DNA of 64,000 nt, taken from the NCBI GenBank assembly GCA_033297205.1, contig MU859092.1, positions 1 through 64,000 on the forward strand. Direction: 5' to 3'. The notes under the pieces were generated by a model that made no database searches, was not told the origin of the DNA, and saw nothing but the letters and a program-made list of their open reading frames with translations. The translations under genes were made by a program, and so were the position numbers. Each line of letters starts with the position of its first letter. Position 1 is the stretch's first letter. Below are positions 1-10,352 of the stretch, one piece after another. Source of the stretch: Pseudoneurospora amorphoporcata. Taxonomy: Eukaryota > Ascomycota > Sordariomycetes > Sordariales > Sordariaceae.

Positions 1-1280
1 TCTAGCAAGTATGGTGTAATGTGATGGTGGGGTTGTTTGGTTGTGACAAGCGTGCAGTTAGTGCTACTGATGCCCCCAATTTTTTTCACCACCTGGCCGG
101 TCAGGCCAAGAAGGGATGCGTAAATCTTGGCTCCACAGTTTTCTTGGATCCGCGGATGGCACAAACTGCCTCGTGGCTGTGGGCCCCGCTTTCGGACCAT
201 TTGGACAAATGGAACTCTTCATCGCAACACCTTCACAAACGAACAAGACCGGCGACATGTCCGCCGCACTCGGTTCGTTGTGGTTGTTAGTTGCAAACGC
301 AGACCGCTTGTGGCTCAAATGCACATGTTCAGCCATTAGAGAGCTGGAGGCAGCAAACACCATACACACATCATATGCGTTGGTGACTTGAAGCCATCAT
401 CGCCATCAACATGCACGAGGTCCTGAAGCAGACCGGGCGGTTCGATAAGAACTTGGACGACGAGCGCTTCACGACAAAGCTTGCGGCCATGTTTCACATC
501 GTCTTGATGCTCGGGATCGAGATTCGAGGAGGGCTGGCCATGACAGTTGTGCCAGTGTCGAGGAGGCCTCATGACTATTCGCGATCGGTAACACATCAAG
601 ACCGGCATCACACAAAATTCCACCACGACTTAGACTGAGGCGATGGCTATAGACGCATGTCTCATTTGCCAAATGGCGTTTGGACTAGGAGTTAAACAAC
701 GGTAGAGTAAAGTTGGCACAATGGTCTCAACCTGCCGAGTGTCTGAACTGGATCTCAACGCACTACAACAGGGAAATACGGGTTGCTGAGATACCGAGGA
801 AACCAATCAATATCAGAGAGTCTCTGGAATCCAACGCGAAAGTTCTTGGGATAATGAGATTATTTGGTAGCGGGCTTGGACAGGACTCGAGTTTTCATAT
901 CCCTTACATTACTCACAGATCCGGCCCCCTTCGAACAAACAAAGCAGATGATGGCAAGCTCCTCTGCTGTTTCCGTCGTCTCTATTCTCTGCAGCTCCAC
1001 CTCTGCTCCTTTGTTACAGCTGCATTTGGCATCAGACAGCTCTGTCTGACAATGCCTCGTTCACGTCGCAAAAGAACAACGGTTCTTTGTTGGGCTTATG
1101 GCCGAGGGGACAATGAGCCATCCCTATAGCATTGGGAGAAAAGGCACAACTTATGGTAAGAGGTGATCGCCTTTTCGGAAGAAACATGTCGGTCAACTTC
1201 AACTTTATCACCACCCAGACTGCCAAGCAAGAGCCAGCTCTCATTACCACCAGAACTAATTTCACCAGCTTTTCAACATC
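1..1280. other. Intergenic, no supported gene
   Basis: Only short open frames without coding character or recognisable motifs occur here. The last 100 bases before the next start codon are pyrimidine-rich and CA-rich, as expected for a fungal 5' leader. Nothing else is visible. Confidence 0.6.
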
Positions 1281-2984
1281 ATGACACCACCAGGCCGAAA
1301 GATCGTGGCCGCTCATTTGGCGGATCACGAAAACGACGAAAACCGGGGGCTCAGGGGCTACGTCAAAGCAACCGACTATGCGCTTCCCTACATGTCGCAG
1401 TGGTCACGAATCAACGATGAAGACGTCAAGAGCGAGCTACTCCGCCATATCAACTGCGGTTATCTCTCCACGCATGGTATTCCGCCCACGCTCCTTGCAC
1501 TGAAGCAGCATGCCCAATCCCTCTGCGCCCTCATCCAGATGCTGCAGCCAGATGTCAAGGTCGCCGAGGTTCAAGTTGATGGTGCTACTTCCGCCAGCAA
1601 CCAAGGTTCCAAGGGGAAGGGCAAGGCCAGTGCCTCACCGGCCGACGATGGTCTGGCCATCAAGTTCGAACTCAACTCGGCTTTCGATTTCCTCAACGAC
1701 CTTCGCACACCTTACCACAATGACGATATTTACCACCACAAGCCCCTTGTCTCGCTGATCAACGAAGTCCGTGGGCGCAATGAGGTTTACGGCACCGATT
1801 ACCATTGCCCCCTAACCCAGATCCAGCACTATTCGCCCCCGACAACTTCCAACACCACCACTCCCGGCCAAGAAGACCAGCCAAGGGAACTTCTCCCCTA
1901 CTCCAACCTCCAAAACCTGCTTATCCACACCAACTCCTGCCTGGAGCGCCTCGACCACGAGTACACTGCCACCGGCGGTCTCCTCAGCGTGCTCCCCACC
2001 GACGCGGACCACGATACCGAAGAGATCCAGCATGCGCGCACCACCTTGCTTGGCCAATGGCTTCTCTTTACGCAGCACCTCGTCGCGCGCATGCACGAGC
2101 TCGAGCGCAGCTACGGCAACGCGCTCGACGTGCTGGCCGGTGAAGCAGCCATTCCGCACCAGGTACTCAGCAAGTTGGGTCCCGACGGCCGGACCGGCCG
2201 GGTGGTGGCTTACCCACAGGACCAGTACATCCTCGTCAACTCGGGCGATGACGTCTACGAGTACATCCACAGCCTGCTCGACAAGCGCGAGGCGGTACTG
2301 CAGGCCAAGGAGAGAGTCTGGCGCAGAAACGGGGCGGTCGGAGAGGAGATGTGGCACAAGAACCCACAAACCGGTGCGGGCGCCGACAACGGCACTGGCG
2401 AGAACAGCAGCCTCTTTGACCAGATGGAAAAGGTCGACGGGGAGCTCGTGGGCGCCTACGTCAGCCGCGGCATCGTGCAAGTAGACGTCACCACGCGGTA
2501 CTACCGCCTGGCCAACTCGGGCAAGAGCGTCCTCTTCGTCATCCCCGCCCACGCGGTCCACCCGAGCGTCGAGCACACCCGCCTGCTGGAAAGCCAGCCG
2601 ACCATCATGGCCACGGTGCAGCCGCGCTACCCGCCGCGCGCGTCCGAGCTGGAGATGAAGTACAACCGCAAGCTGCGCGAGGCGGGCAAGATCCAGCAGG
2701 AGAACTTGGATCTGCACTCGGAGATGGGATCCCAGAAGGAGCAGATCCGTACTCTCAAGGCCGAGGTAGAGAGGTTGAGCCACGCCAGGGATGCCTTGTT
2801 GAATGGGGTCGGGAAAGGGGAGGTGGATGCCAAGAGTGAGGCGGAGGTATTTAGGAAGAGGGCGGAGAGGGCGGAGAGGTTGGTCAGGGAGTTGAAGGGG
2901 GGGAAGAGTAAGGTGTCGTCCAAGGTGACGAGATATGATTTGGAGGATGAGGACGATGAGATGGAATTGGATTTCGATGCGTAG
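1281..2984 (+). CDS. Unrecognised 567-aa protein with C-terminal coiled coil
   Basis: A single uninterrupted exon encodes 567 residues. I do not recognise the family. Residues 1-110 are mixed charged and hydrophobic. A Ser/Gly/Lys-rich linker near 105-120 precedes a globular stretch (about 125-440) with many long-chain hydrophobics, and no signal peptide or membrane segment is seen. Residues about 450-540 are rich in Glu, Lys, Arg and Leu with heptad spacing, which suggests a coiled coil. The protein ends in a very acidic tail (EDEDDEMELDFDA). This profile suggests a cytosolic or nuclear scaffold or complex subunit, but that is inference. The start is the first in-frame ATG, shortly after a CA/CT-rich leader. 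Third-position GC is high across the frame, which supports real coding. The next gene starts 1.8 kb downstream on the same strand. Confidence 0.85.
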   Translation: MTPPGRKIVAAHLADHENDENRGLRGYVKATDYALPYMSQWSRINDEDVKSELLRHINCGYLSTHGIPPTLLALKQHAQSLCALIQMLQPDVKVAEVQVDGATSASNQGSKGKGKASASPADDGLAIKFELNSAFDFLNDLRTPYHNDDIYHHKPLVSLINEVRGRNEVYGTDYHCPLTQIQHYSPPTTSNTTTPGQEDQPRELLPYSNLQNLLIHTNSCLERLDHEYTATGGLLSVLPTDADHDTEEIQHARTTLLGQWLLFTQHLVARMHELERSYGNALDVLAGEAAIPHQVLSKLGPDGRTGRVVAYPQDQYILVNSGDDVYEYIHSLLDKREAVLQAKERVWRRNGAVGEEMWHKNPQTGAGADNGTGENSSLFDQMEKVDGELVGAYVSRGIVQVDVTTRYYRLANSGKSVLFVIPAHAVHPSVEHTRLLESQPTIMATVQPRYPPRASELEMKYNRKLREAGKIQQENLDLHSEMGSQKEQIRTLKAEVERLSHARDALLNGVGKGEVDAKSEAEVFRKRAERAERLVRELKGGKSKVSSKVTRYDLEDEDDEMELDFDA

Positions 2985-4763
2985 ATGGCTCCTTTGTGAC
3001 GGTTGATACTCTTTTTTTTGTTGACTGTTTTGCCGTCTTGTTTTTCCTGTCTGGAGTTGGCTCGGTTACTAAAGGGGGGAAAGTGTATGCCTGTATTATC
3101 ACTTGAGCATGTAACAAAGGGATTTACCTTGAACACGGTGGTGTTTCTTATCTGTTTTGTTTAGACGTAAGACGAGCTGAAATTGTTCTGTGATGTTGTA
3201 CGCTGCCATCATCTCCCCAGGGGCGAAAGACCTGTCTCATAAGGAGATGAATCGTACTTTCTCCTCATGTTACTCGGTTCAAGAACGGCCGTCGGTTTTG
3301 TCTCGTGTGTCACTGGAGAGTCGACCTTGGTGTTGCGCGGGCGGTTGACAGACAGCTTGCTCATCGCAAGTCGATGTGATGCTATTGACAGTTTGGCCCT
3401 GACACTGACTAACACTGAGCTGGGAGCGACGAGGATGAAAGCGGAAGATGGATAATGTCCAGCATCCGTCCGCCCTTGGCGTTGGTTGCTGACCGCAGCG
3501 CACACCATAACCCAACGAACGTTCGTTTCTTGGCCCCACTCTCATAATTCCACCCCACCCCCCAATTGTTTTTATTCTCCGGTTGGTGATTCCAACGATA
3601 AGCTCACCTGGTCCCACTGTTTGTTTCCCTCCCAACCGCCCTGTGTAGAAAAACAACCCCACCGCGCGCGCATCAATCGATTGCGAATGCGACAGATTCC
3701 GGATTCGACGACGAGACCGGTGGACTGGAAGCGGGCGCGCCCTGATTCTTGCGCAGGCCGCAGCCCCTCCGCTGAGCCTCCCGTCGCGGAAAACTGACCA
3801 ATGAGAGGGCCACATTTGCAGCGGAGCTAGAACCACACCCCCAGCCGCGGTGCCGCCCACTCCCGGCTTTACCAGCCTCCCTTCTTTCAACCGTCCAGCT
3901 CCACTGGAACCTGGCTGGCTTCCTCCCAGGTGGTGAGACAAAGTCCGTCTCGACGACGAAGGGCGGCGGCCAAGGGGGGGCCCTGGGAGAGAATTGTTGG
4001 TTGACGGGATCTTTTTGTCTATTTTCTTCACACCGTAACATTGCCCTGATCCTTTCCACTCCGATTGCTGCTTGTTCTTTTGAGCCTTGTCGTTGTGCGG
4101 TCTGGATCTTGGGCCATCGCTTGGTCAAGGCAGGCAGGCAAGGGTCCTCCCTCTTATCTTCTTACTGGATCGACGGGTGATCAGCCTTACGAAGCACCAA
4201 GTGCAAAACTCCTTTTTCGTCCCGTCATCCATTCACTCCTCGCACTACCTACCAGCACGTCAAGCACGGCGGGAAAGCAAGCAAGCAGCCGCATTCTCTG
4301 CAGCTGCTACCTACCCTCTGCGGGGGAACCTACAGCGAGCCCGGGTTTCCTTAGTCTGCGCTTATCTCCAAAACCCCACGTTTCCTTGTCCATTCCAACT
4401 CCCCGTTGTCTGCATTCCAGGTTTTGGGTCGCTGCCTTCGAGAAGGGGAAAAGAAGTGGGGACCAAAACATTCGGCGGGGCAATTCAACTTCTCATACTT
4501 TGGGACACCACAGGGACAAACAGGCGACGTGGTGACCAAGGAAGGAACTGAAGCAGTCGAGACCAATCCCGCAACTATTGATCCCGGCCTCAGCATCTGG
4601 AAACACGGAACCAAGGTGAAACCTCAGGACCGGGGGAGGAAACAATGGTCAAGTCGTCCTTTCCCTAACGGCTTCGAGAGCGACGTCGACGACGAGGAAA
4701 GAGCAACACATTGAACGCTGCGGCGTCCGGGCACTTCCTTCCCCGTTCCGGGGCACCCAAGCC
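2985..4763. other. Spacer and long leader of the kelch membrane-protein gene
   Basis: This is 1.8 kb without a convincing gene. The second half (about 3500-4760) is pyrimidine-rich with many short open frames, compatible with a long 5' leader carrying upstream ORFs before the ATG at 4764. An intron in this leader cannot be excluded. No RNA gene is seen. Confidence 0.5.
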
Positions 4764-7700
4764 ATGGACCAGCCCCGGCCCCGGCCCCGGCCCCGATCCG
4801 GGTCTCAATTGGCGCCATCCCGGCAATCGACGACAAAGTCACATACCGGACACCGACGACATCGGACTTCACTCACCACATCCTTCTGCCTGGCTACCCT
4901 TGCAGCAGTAGCAACGCCAGTGGCCGCCATCACGCTTCCCTACACGCCCACTACCATCCTCCTTTCCGGATCCCAGTCCAGTAACCCGGCCAGTCATGGA
5001 CTCGCATACATCTTCACCCCTAATGCAGACAGCAACGGCCTTGACCTGCTCGCCATCAACACCTCGTCGACCCTGCATGCCGGTTCCTTCAAGCCCATCA
5101 CACTAACCTCCGGGCTGCCCTTCGTGGCCAAGTCCAAGACGAGCGGATTTGCGCCAACGCTATTAGAGAACGGCACATTGGCAGTACTGGCAGGTGACTG
5201 TGCCGCTGGAGACGGAGAGGATACTCCTGCAGTATGGAGTTATACTCCCTCCCTCAACGGTGATGCAAAGGGCGTCTGGACAAAACACAGTACCCAACAG
5301 AACCTCAAGGGCAGTGTGGGGACAGGACCAGGAATCCCCCATCTCCTCGGCTCTTCGCTGTCCTTCTCCTCACAAATCTACCCCTCCATTTCGGATCCCG
5401 TCATCTACATCTACGGCGGCATGTGCCCCTTTGCAAACTCTACAGCCTCGACATGGCAGGCATCAGCCCACTACTCGAACCGCATGCTCAAGATCTCTTC
5501 TGCAGCGACGCCTTCAACCTATGCAAGCGGCGACGAGCATGACCTTGTTGAACCGGAGAATAATGGCGACGGAAACGATTTCACAATCTCCAACCCTCAA
5601 CTAGGCGGACCTCCCATCCCCGAAGCCGGCTTCACCTTCACCTCCTTGCTGCCGAGTATCACGAACCGATCGGGCATCGTAACGCAGCAGACCTCCCATG
5701 TGCTGCTGGGCGGACACACGCAGCATGCCTTTGTCAACATGAGCACTGCGGCTATCTGGAGCCTGCCGGAAGAGACGTGGAGTTTTGTGTCCATCAATCC
5801 ACCTGCCGAAGAAGCGGCCGGGTCGTCATCTGGTAGCGGGCAGGCGGACTTGCTTGTTTTGAACCTACACCAAAAGCAGCCCAAGTTGAAGCAAAAGAGA
5901 GGAGGAGCAACGACTGTGGACAGCCGATCCGGACATACGACCGTGTTGAGCGAGGACGGAGGTAGCCTGGTCATCTTGGGAGGTTGGGTAGGGGATGTAT
6001 CGCAACCGGCGGAGCCACAGCTTGTGGTGATCAAGGTCGGGGCAAGTTATGATGACTGGAGGTGGGAGATTCCGGAAAAAGATCATGCACAGATATTCGA
6101 CGAGGGAGAGGGGCTCTACGGTCATGGCGCTGTCGTCCTGCCAGGGAACGTGATGATGGTCTACGGAGGGTGGGAAATCAAACCGCCCAAGGCATCATCT
6201 TCCAAGACCAAGGTCAAGAGGTTCACCGATATCAGCAACCTGGAGAAACGACAGTCGACTACTGCCACGAGTACTCCGAGATTCTTCAACATGACGTCTC
6301 AGTCCTGGATGACAACCTACACCAACCCGCGACCGGATGCGAATGGCAACCCGACCGTCGACATCCCTCCTGCTACAAGCGATCCATCTGATCCCACCAA
6401 AATCAGCCAAGATCTCAGACTTACACTTGGGTTGGCACTTGGTCTCGGGATTCCGCTGGTGGCTATCATCTTCACACTTCTCTTCTGCCTGTGGCGTCGG
6501 CGACAACGCCGCCGGGCTCAGCGCGACCAAACCATTCGCAGCTTGTCCATGGGCATGCATCCTAGTGTCTACGGCACAGGTTTCGGCGGTAGCATCAGGC
6601 ACAGCATCAGTGACTGGGGCGAGAACCCATCCAGCTATACCAATTACGACAACGAAATGGCCGAACAAAGAAGCAGCGCGTTCGGCTTCCAGTTTCCCTG
6701 GAACACAAATAACGACTCGAACGGGCAGGGCACCCCGTCACTAAGTGGTGGATATCAAGTTGTCGGTCAACCAGGCCACTACCAGCCGTCCGGTCCGCCG
6801 GCTGCTAGTAGCACCGGGTCCGGAGTCGGCAGGTTGCGCAACGCGAGGGGACTCTATATCCCTACTAATGCTATGGACTTTTCACCGCCGTCTGGAAGGG
6901 GGATTGCGAATCCTAATGGGATCCACCCCATCTACGAGGAGGCAGACGAAGATGACGAATACAACGAGAAAGATGGAGGAGATCTTGGGGCGTCAGGGCG
7001 GCTCATCAGCCCCGAGTATGACGATGATCCGTTCATCACCCCGGCCGGAAGCGTATTACGGGCAAGCGCTATAGCCAGCACGTCGCATCCGCCACCTAGC
7101 AGTGGCAGCGGAAGTGGAAGCGGAGGTAGCATGCATGACGAGAACTCCAGTCCTGGCTTATCACCTCCCGAGGTTTTGTCCTTCTCTCCAAAGCAAGGGC
7201 AATCTCAGGACCCAGAAGTCCGCGGCTGGAAGACAGATGTGGACGTGGCGGACGCCGTTCTAGCTGCTAAAATCAGCCGGCATGGATCTGTGACCACTAC
7301 TCACCGTGCAGCCACCGCTGCTTCGCTCGAGGCTGCCACGCACCAACCTATATCACCGACGAATGCAGCAACTCGTGTGGTAACGTCACCTCCGCGCCGA
7401 GCATCCAACAAGTCCATCCAGTCTAGGAGGGCCTCTAACCCCCTGAGCAAGAGCACGTTGGATATCTCGGACGACTCCCGCGCGGGCAGTGACCATCGCA
7501 CAGGAAGCAACCTTTCCGACCGTAGCGCCTTCAGTTTCATCTCGGGCGGTGAGCATCAACAAGCACCACCTCTCTCCCCGGCCCATCACCAACTCCGCGT
7601 AGCGGCCGCAGCAGGAGAGACTCCCAAGCCAGGCAGTTCTGGCAGCGGCAAGTCTGGCAACAGCGGCAGCAATCACTCCCTCGCTGCCTCATCCGCCTCT

Positions 7701-9491
7701 AGTGGATCCCACTCCGGTTCGACAGCCTTCGCATCCGCTCGATCCAACCTTCCTACGCCTACTCCCAACTTCAACTCCCTCCAGGCCGAAGGCGCTGATC
7801 TTCTTTTCCCCATGTCCGGCGGGTCAGGGAACAATGAGCGCCCGGGTGCGGAAGAAGGTGGGGAACATGCCCAGGAGTCCGAAGAGGATTGGGAACCAAT
7901 TCCCAGCTCACCATCCAAGACCCGCCGGAACTCCCGTCTCGACTCCCGTCCGCGCAGCTGGCTGGGCAGCCTTAAGCGGATGCTCAGCGTCAGCGGAGGG
8001 TCGGGCGGGTCTGGCAGCTCCGGTGGCGATAGTAGTCCGACCAAGGAGAGCTTGTTGCATGGCAACGAGGCTAGTGGCTTCGATAATCATCACCTTTCTC
8101 TAATCGGTCTGACCCCCGGCGCGTTGGGCTTGGGGTTGGTGAGGCGGAAGCAAGGCCGCGAAGCTTGGGATAGCAATGGCGAGGGTTCAGCCTCTAGACA
8201 AGCCACTGGAGGGGAGAACAACGACGTTGCGGGAGAAGGAGGCCAGGGAGATGACTGGGATGTGGAGAAAATGGTTGAGCAGCGGTTGGTGCAGGTCATG
8301 TTTACTGTACCCAAGGAGCGCCTTAGGGTTGTTAATGCCGAGATTGAGCGGGAGGAGTCTATCATCCTGTGTGATGTCAATGAGGAGGGGAGCAGGACCA
8401 GTAGAAGTGGTACTCCCAGCAGCAGTGTTGGTAAGGGGAAGGGGAAGGAACGGGCTGTGGGACAGACACCGGATACTATCGAGATCATTGCGGGTTCAAG
8501 CGTGAGGAAGACATCCGGCGGTAGCCAACATCAGTCGGAGTCAGACTCGGGGACCAACCCGATGCTGACACCTGCATCAGAGGTCCCCGGTCAGGACCGT
8601 CCTCAGATCTATCTTGACCCAAGTGGGAGCCCTACGCGCAAGCGGACTCCCTCCCCACTACCTCTGCTGGATCTTGTCCTTCCATCTCCACTGACTCTTT
8701 CCCTCTCGCGTTCTACCTCCCCGTCACTCTCTCTCCATCTACCAGAATCATCTCAACCACAACCACAACCACAAGCTCAACCCTCTTCAGGCTCCTCATC
8801 CCTCCAACCCCCCTCTCCGGCCAAATCACGCACCACCATCCACAACCAACCAAGTACACTCGGCCCCAACCCCTCAACACCCTCATCTGAGGGATCCGGC
8901 CTAACACCATCAGGAGAGAACAACACCCAAGCCACTCCCTCGCCGTCGCCCTCCCCCGAGAAGAGCCACGGCCACGGCCGTGGTCACACCCACACCAAAT
9001 CCTACGCCCCCTCAGTCCGCTCAACCTACAGCGTGCGCTCCCTCCGGAGCATAGCAAGCGGCGTGTCCGACGCCGGCACCGCGACGCTGCACGTGGCCGA
9101 GGCCGTCAAGATGGAGAAGGTAGCGCTGCCTTCGGTGTCAGAGATGCGGTCTTCTGTTGAGGCGTTGGCTGAGCTGCAGCAGCAGCAGCAGCAAGCACGA
9201 GAATCGTCACTCGATTCCGAGTTACTTGATTCCCAGTCGCAGTCGCAGTCGCAATCGCAGTCAACGCAACCTCCACCGCCGCGCCCAACCCCGTCTCCTG
9301 GTCCGGGTGGTGTGCTATCCGGACCCAGAAGGACGAGGACGAGGGTTTTGGACTTGGTGGAAAAGTTTGAGAGTGTCGGGTCAGGGGCGGCAGGGAGTCG
9401 GGAGTCCAGTCCGGCGCCGTCGGCGGTGAGTGGAAATGGTGGTGGCGGTGGTGGAAGGCCAGCGCTAGCGAGAAAGCAGACTGGGAGCTAG
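4764..9491 (+). CDS. Large single-pass membrane protein with kelch-like ectodomain and long Ser-rich cytoplasmic tail
   Basis: One exon encodes 1,575 residues. A basic N-terminal stretch leads into a hydrophobic segment at about residues 36-56, read as a signal sequence with an unusually long n-region. The ectodomain (about 57-550) contains kelch-type blades: repeated Gly-Gly motifs such as VLLGGHTQ, LVILGGWVG and MMVYGGWE, plus a Trp at the usual spacing. N-glycosylation sequons (NTS, NGT, NST, NMS) are frequent. A strong transmembrane helix at about 556-578 is followed by an Arg-rich stop-transfer sequence (WRRRQRRR). The remaining 1,000 residues are low-complexity Ser/Gly/Pro/Thr-rich with acidic patches, a poly-Gln run and an SQ repeat near the C terminus. 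This resembles fungal kelch/galactose-oxidase-like membrane proteins of unknown role, and a cell-surface or polarity function is inference. The start ATG has a good context (GCCATGG). Confidence 0.88.
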   Translation: MDQPRPRPRPRSGSQLAPSRQSTTKSHTGHRRHRTSLTTSFCLATLAAVATPVAAITLPYTPTTILLSGSQSSNPASHGLAYIFTPNADSNGLDLLAINTSSTLHAGSFKPITLTSGLPFVAKSKTSGFAPTLLENGTLAVLAGDCAAGDGEDTPAVWSYTPSLNGDAKGVWTKHSTQQNLKGSVGTGPGIPHLLGSSLSFSSQIYPSISDPVIYIYGGMCPFANSTASTWQASAHYSNRMLKISSAATPSTYASGDEHDLVEPENNGDGNDFTISNPQLGGPPIPEAGFTFTSLLPSITNRSGIVTQQTSHVLLGGHTQHAFVNMSTAAIWSLPEETWSFVSINPPAEEAAGSSSGSGQADLLVLNLHQKQPKLKQKRGGATTVDSRSGHTTVLSEDGGSLVILGGWVGDVSQPAEPQLVVIKVGASYDDWRWEIPEKDHAQIFDEGEGLYGHGAVVLPGNVMMVYGGWEIKPPKASSSKTKVKRFTDISNLEKRQSTTATSTPRFFNMTSQSWMTTYTNPRPDANGNPTVDIPPATSDPSDPTKISQDLRLTLGLALGLGIPLVAIIFTLLFCLWRRRQRRRAQRDQTIRSLSMGMHPSVYGTGFGGSIRHSISDWGENPSSYTNYDNEMAEQRSSAFGFQFPWNTNNDSNGQGTPSLSGGYQVVGQPGHYQPSGPPAASSTGSGVGRLRNARGLYIPTNAMDFSPPSGRGIANPNGIHPIYEEADEDDEYNEKDGGDLGASGRLISPEYDDDPFITPAGSVLRASAIASTSHPPPSSGSGSGSGGSMHDENSSPGLSPPEVLSFSPKQGQSQDPEVRGWKTDVDVADAVLAAKISRHGSVTTTHRAATAASLEAATHQPISPTNAATRVVTSPPRRASNKSIQSRRASNPLSKSTLDISDDSRAGSDHRTGSNLSDRSAFSFISGGEHQQAPPLSPAHHQLRVAAAAGETPKPGSSGSGKSGNSGSNHSLAASSASSGSHSGSTAFASARSNLPTPTPNFNSLQAEGADLLFPMSGGSGNNERPGAEEGGEHAQESEEDWEPIPSSPSKTRRNSRLDSRPRSWLGSLKRMLSVSGGSGGSGSSGGDSSPTKESLLHGNEASGFDNHHLSLIGLTPGALGLGLVRRKQGREAWDSNGEGSASRQATGGENNDVAGEGGQGDDWDVEKMVEQRLVQVMFTVPKERLRVVNAEIEREESIILCDVNEEGSRTSRSGTPSSSVGKGKGKERAVGQTPDTIEIIAGSSVRKTSGGSQHQSESDSGTNPMLTPASEVPGQDRPQIYLDPSGSPTRKRTPSPLPLLDLVLPSPLTLSLSRSTSPSLSLHLPESSQPQPQPQAQPSSGSSSLQPPSPAKSRTTIHNQPSTLGPNPSTPSSEGSGLTPSGENNTQATPSPSPSPEKSHGHGRGHTHTKSYAPSVRSTYSVRSLRSIASGVSDAGTATLHVAEAVKMEKVALPSVSEMRSSVEALAELQQQQQQARESSLDSELLDSQSQSQSQSQSTQPPPPRPTPSPGPGGVLSGPRRTRTRVLDLVEKFESVGSGAAGSRESSPAPSAVSGNGGGGGGRPALARKQTGS
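9175..9262 (+). repeat. CAG and CAGTCG coding microsatellites (poly-Gln and Ser-Gln runs)
   Basis: A CAG run gives a short poly-Gln tract, followed some 40 bases later by CAGTCG hexamer repeats giving Ser-Gln pairs. Both lie in the tail of the kelch membrane protein and keep its frame. Confidence 0.85.
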
Positions 9492-10352
9492 GTAATTACC
9501 AGTCGATTCTCTTATGGTTAGGTTAATGTTTATGTGTACGAATTGCAAGGCGGTGCAATTCCTTTTTCTCTAGTGTAGCCGGGCGGCTGGGTCTTTTGGG
9601 TTTCCATGGATTGGCTGGGTTACGGGGTGGTTTACCGAGGCACTCGATAAGGCGGTCTTGGATAAGGCCGGTACATTCCCAAGGACAAGGACAAGGACAA
9701 GGACGGGAGTTCGGCATGTTTTTTCTGCTTTTTTTTTCCTGTCTATGTAGGGATCATCAAGCGACCACGGTTTTGTCTGTCGTCGGTGTATTACAAAGTT
9801 TGATGTCATAAAGGGCGATGTCTGTACGTTGATTGGACAGCGAGCGAGCGAGCGAGCGCATCTTTACTGTTCTTCGTTATGTTCACCGGGATATATGGTG
9901 TAGAGTGGTAATTGACTTCGCTAGATAATGCAGAAATGCGTTAGACCGGACCCGTGAGCCTGGATAAGGTTAATGGGATCATGGGGTCAGGGGTAAACAA
10001 AGTCTCCGGTCTAGACCGTCGAGCCCGAACTGCCCTGATGCTGGCACAACCACATGTGCCCATTTCGGCTCTGAGCAAACGTTGAATGGCGGCTAAACCA
10101 TCGCTGCTCGACGCTATTGAATCCTACAACAGGTTGAACTATCGATTTTTGTCACCCGAATCCGAGTAGAAGATCGCACTGCCGACGAGCTGAAAAGTAA
10201 AATGAAAGTGATGGATTGCGCATTATGAGTGGCGACAAAAAGGGACCGAGTCCCGTACTCTTCACACGACCATTTCAATCTCTCTTTCACCCCAAGGTTG
10301 GATTCACCTCAGTCATTCGTTTACTACTCCAGTCTAGTCACTCGTTCAAATC
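9492..10352. other. Intergenic with two short tandem repeats
   Basis: The 3' flank of the kelch membrane gene and the promoter of the Thr-rich secreted-protein gene lie here. Four AAGGAC hexamers occur at 9681-9704 and five AGCG tetramers at 9839-9858. No gene is seen. Confidence 0.6.

Noticed and set aside
1812..2783. 323-codon minus-strand frame opposite the first gene
   Set aside because: Leu/Val/Gly-rich translation without motifs. The plus-strand frame is longer and has coiled-coil structure.
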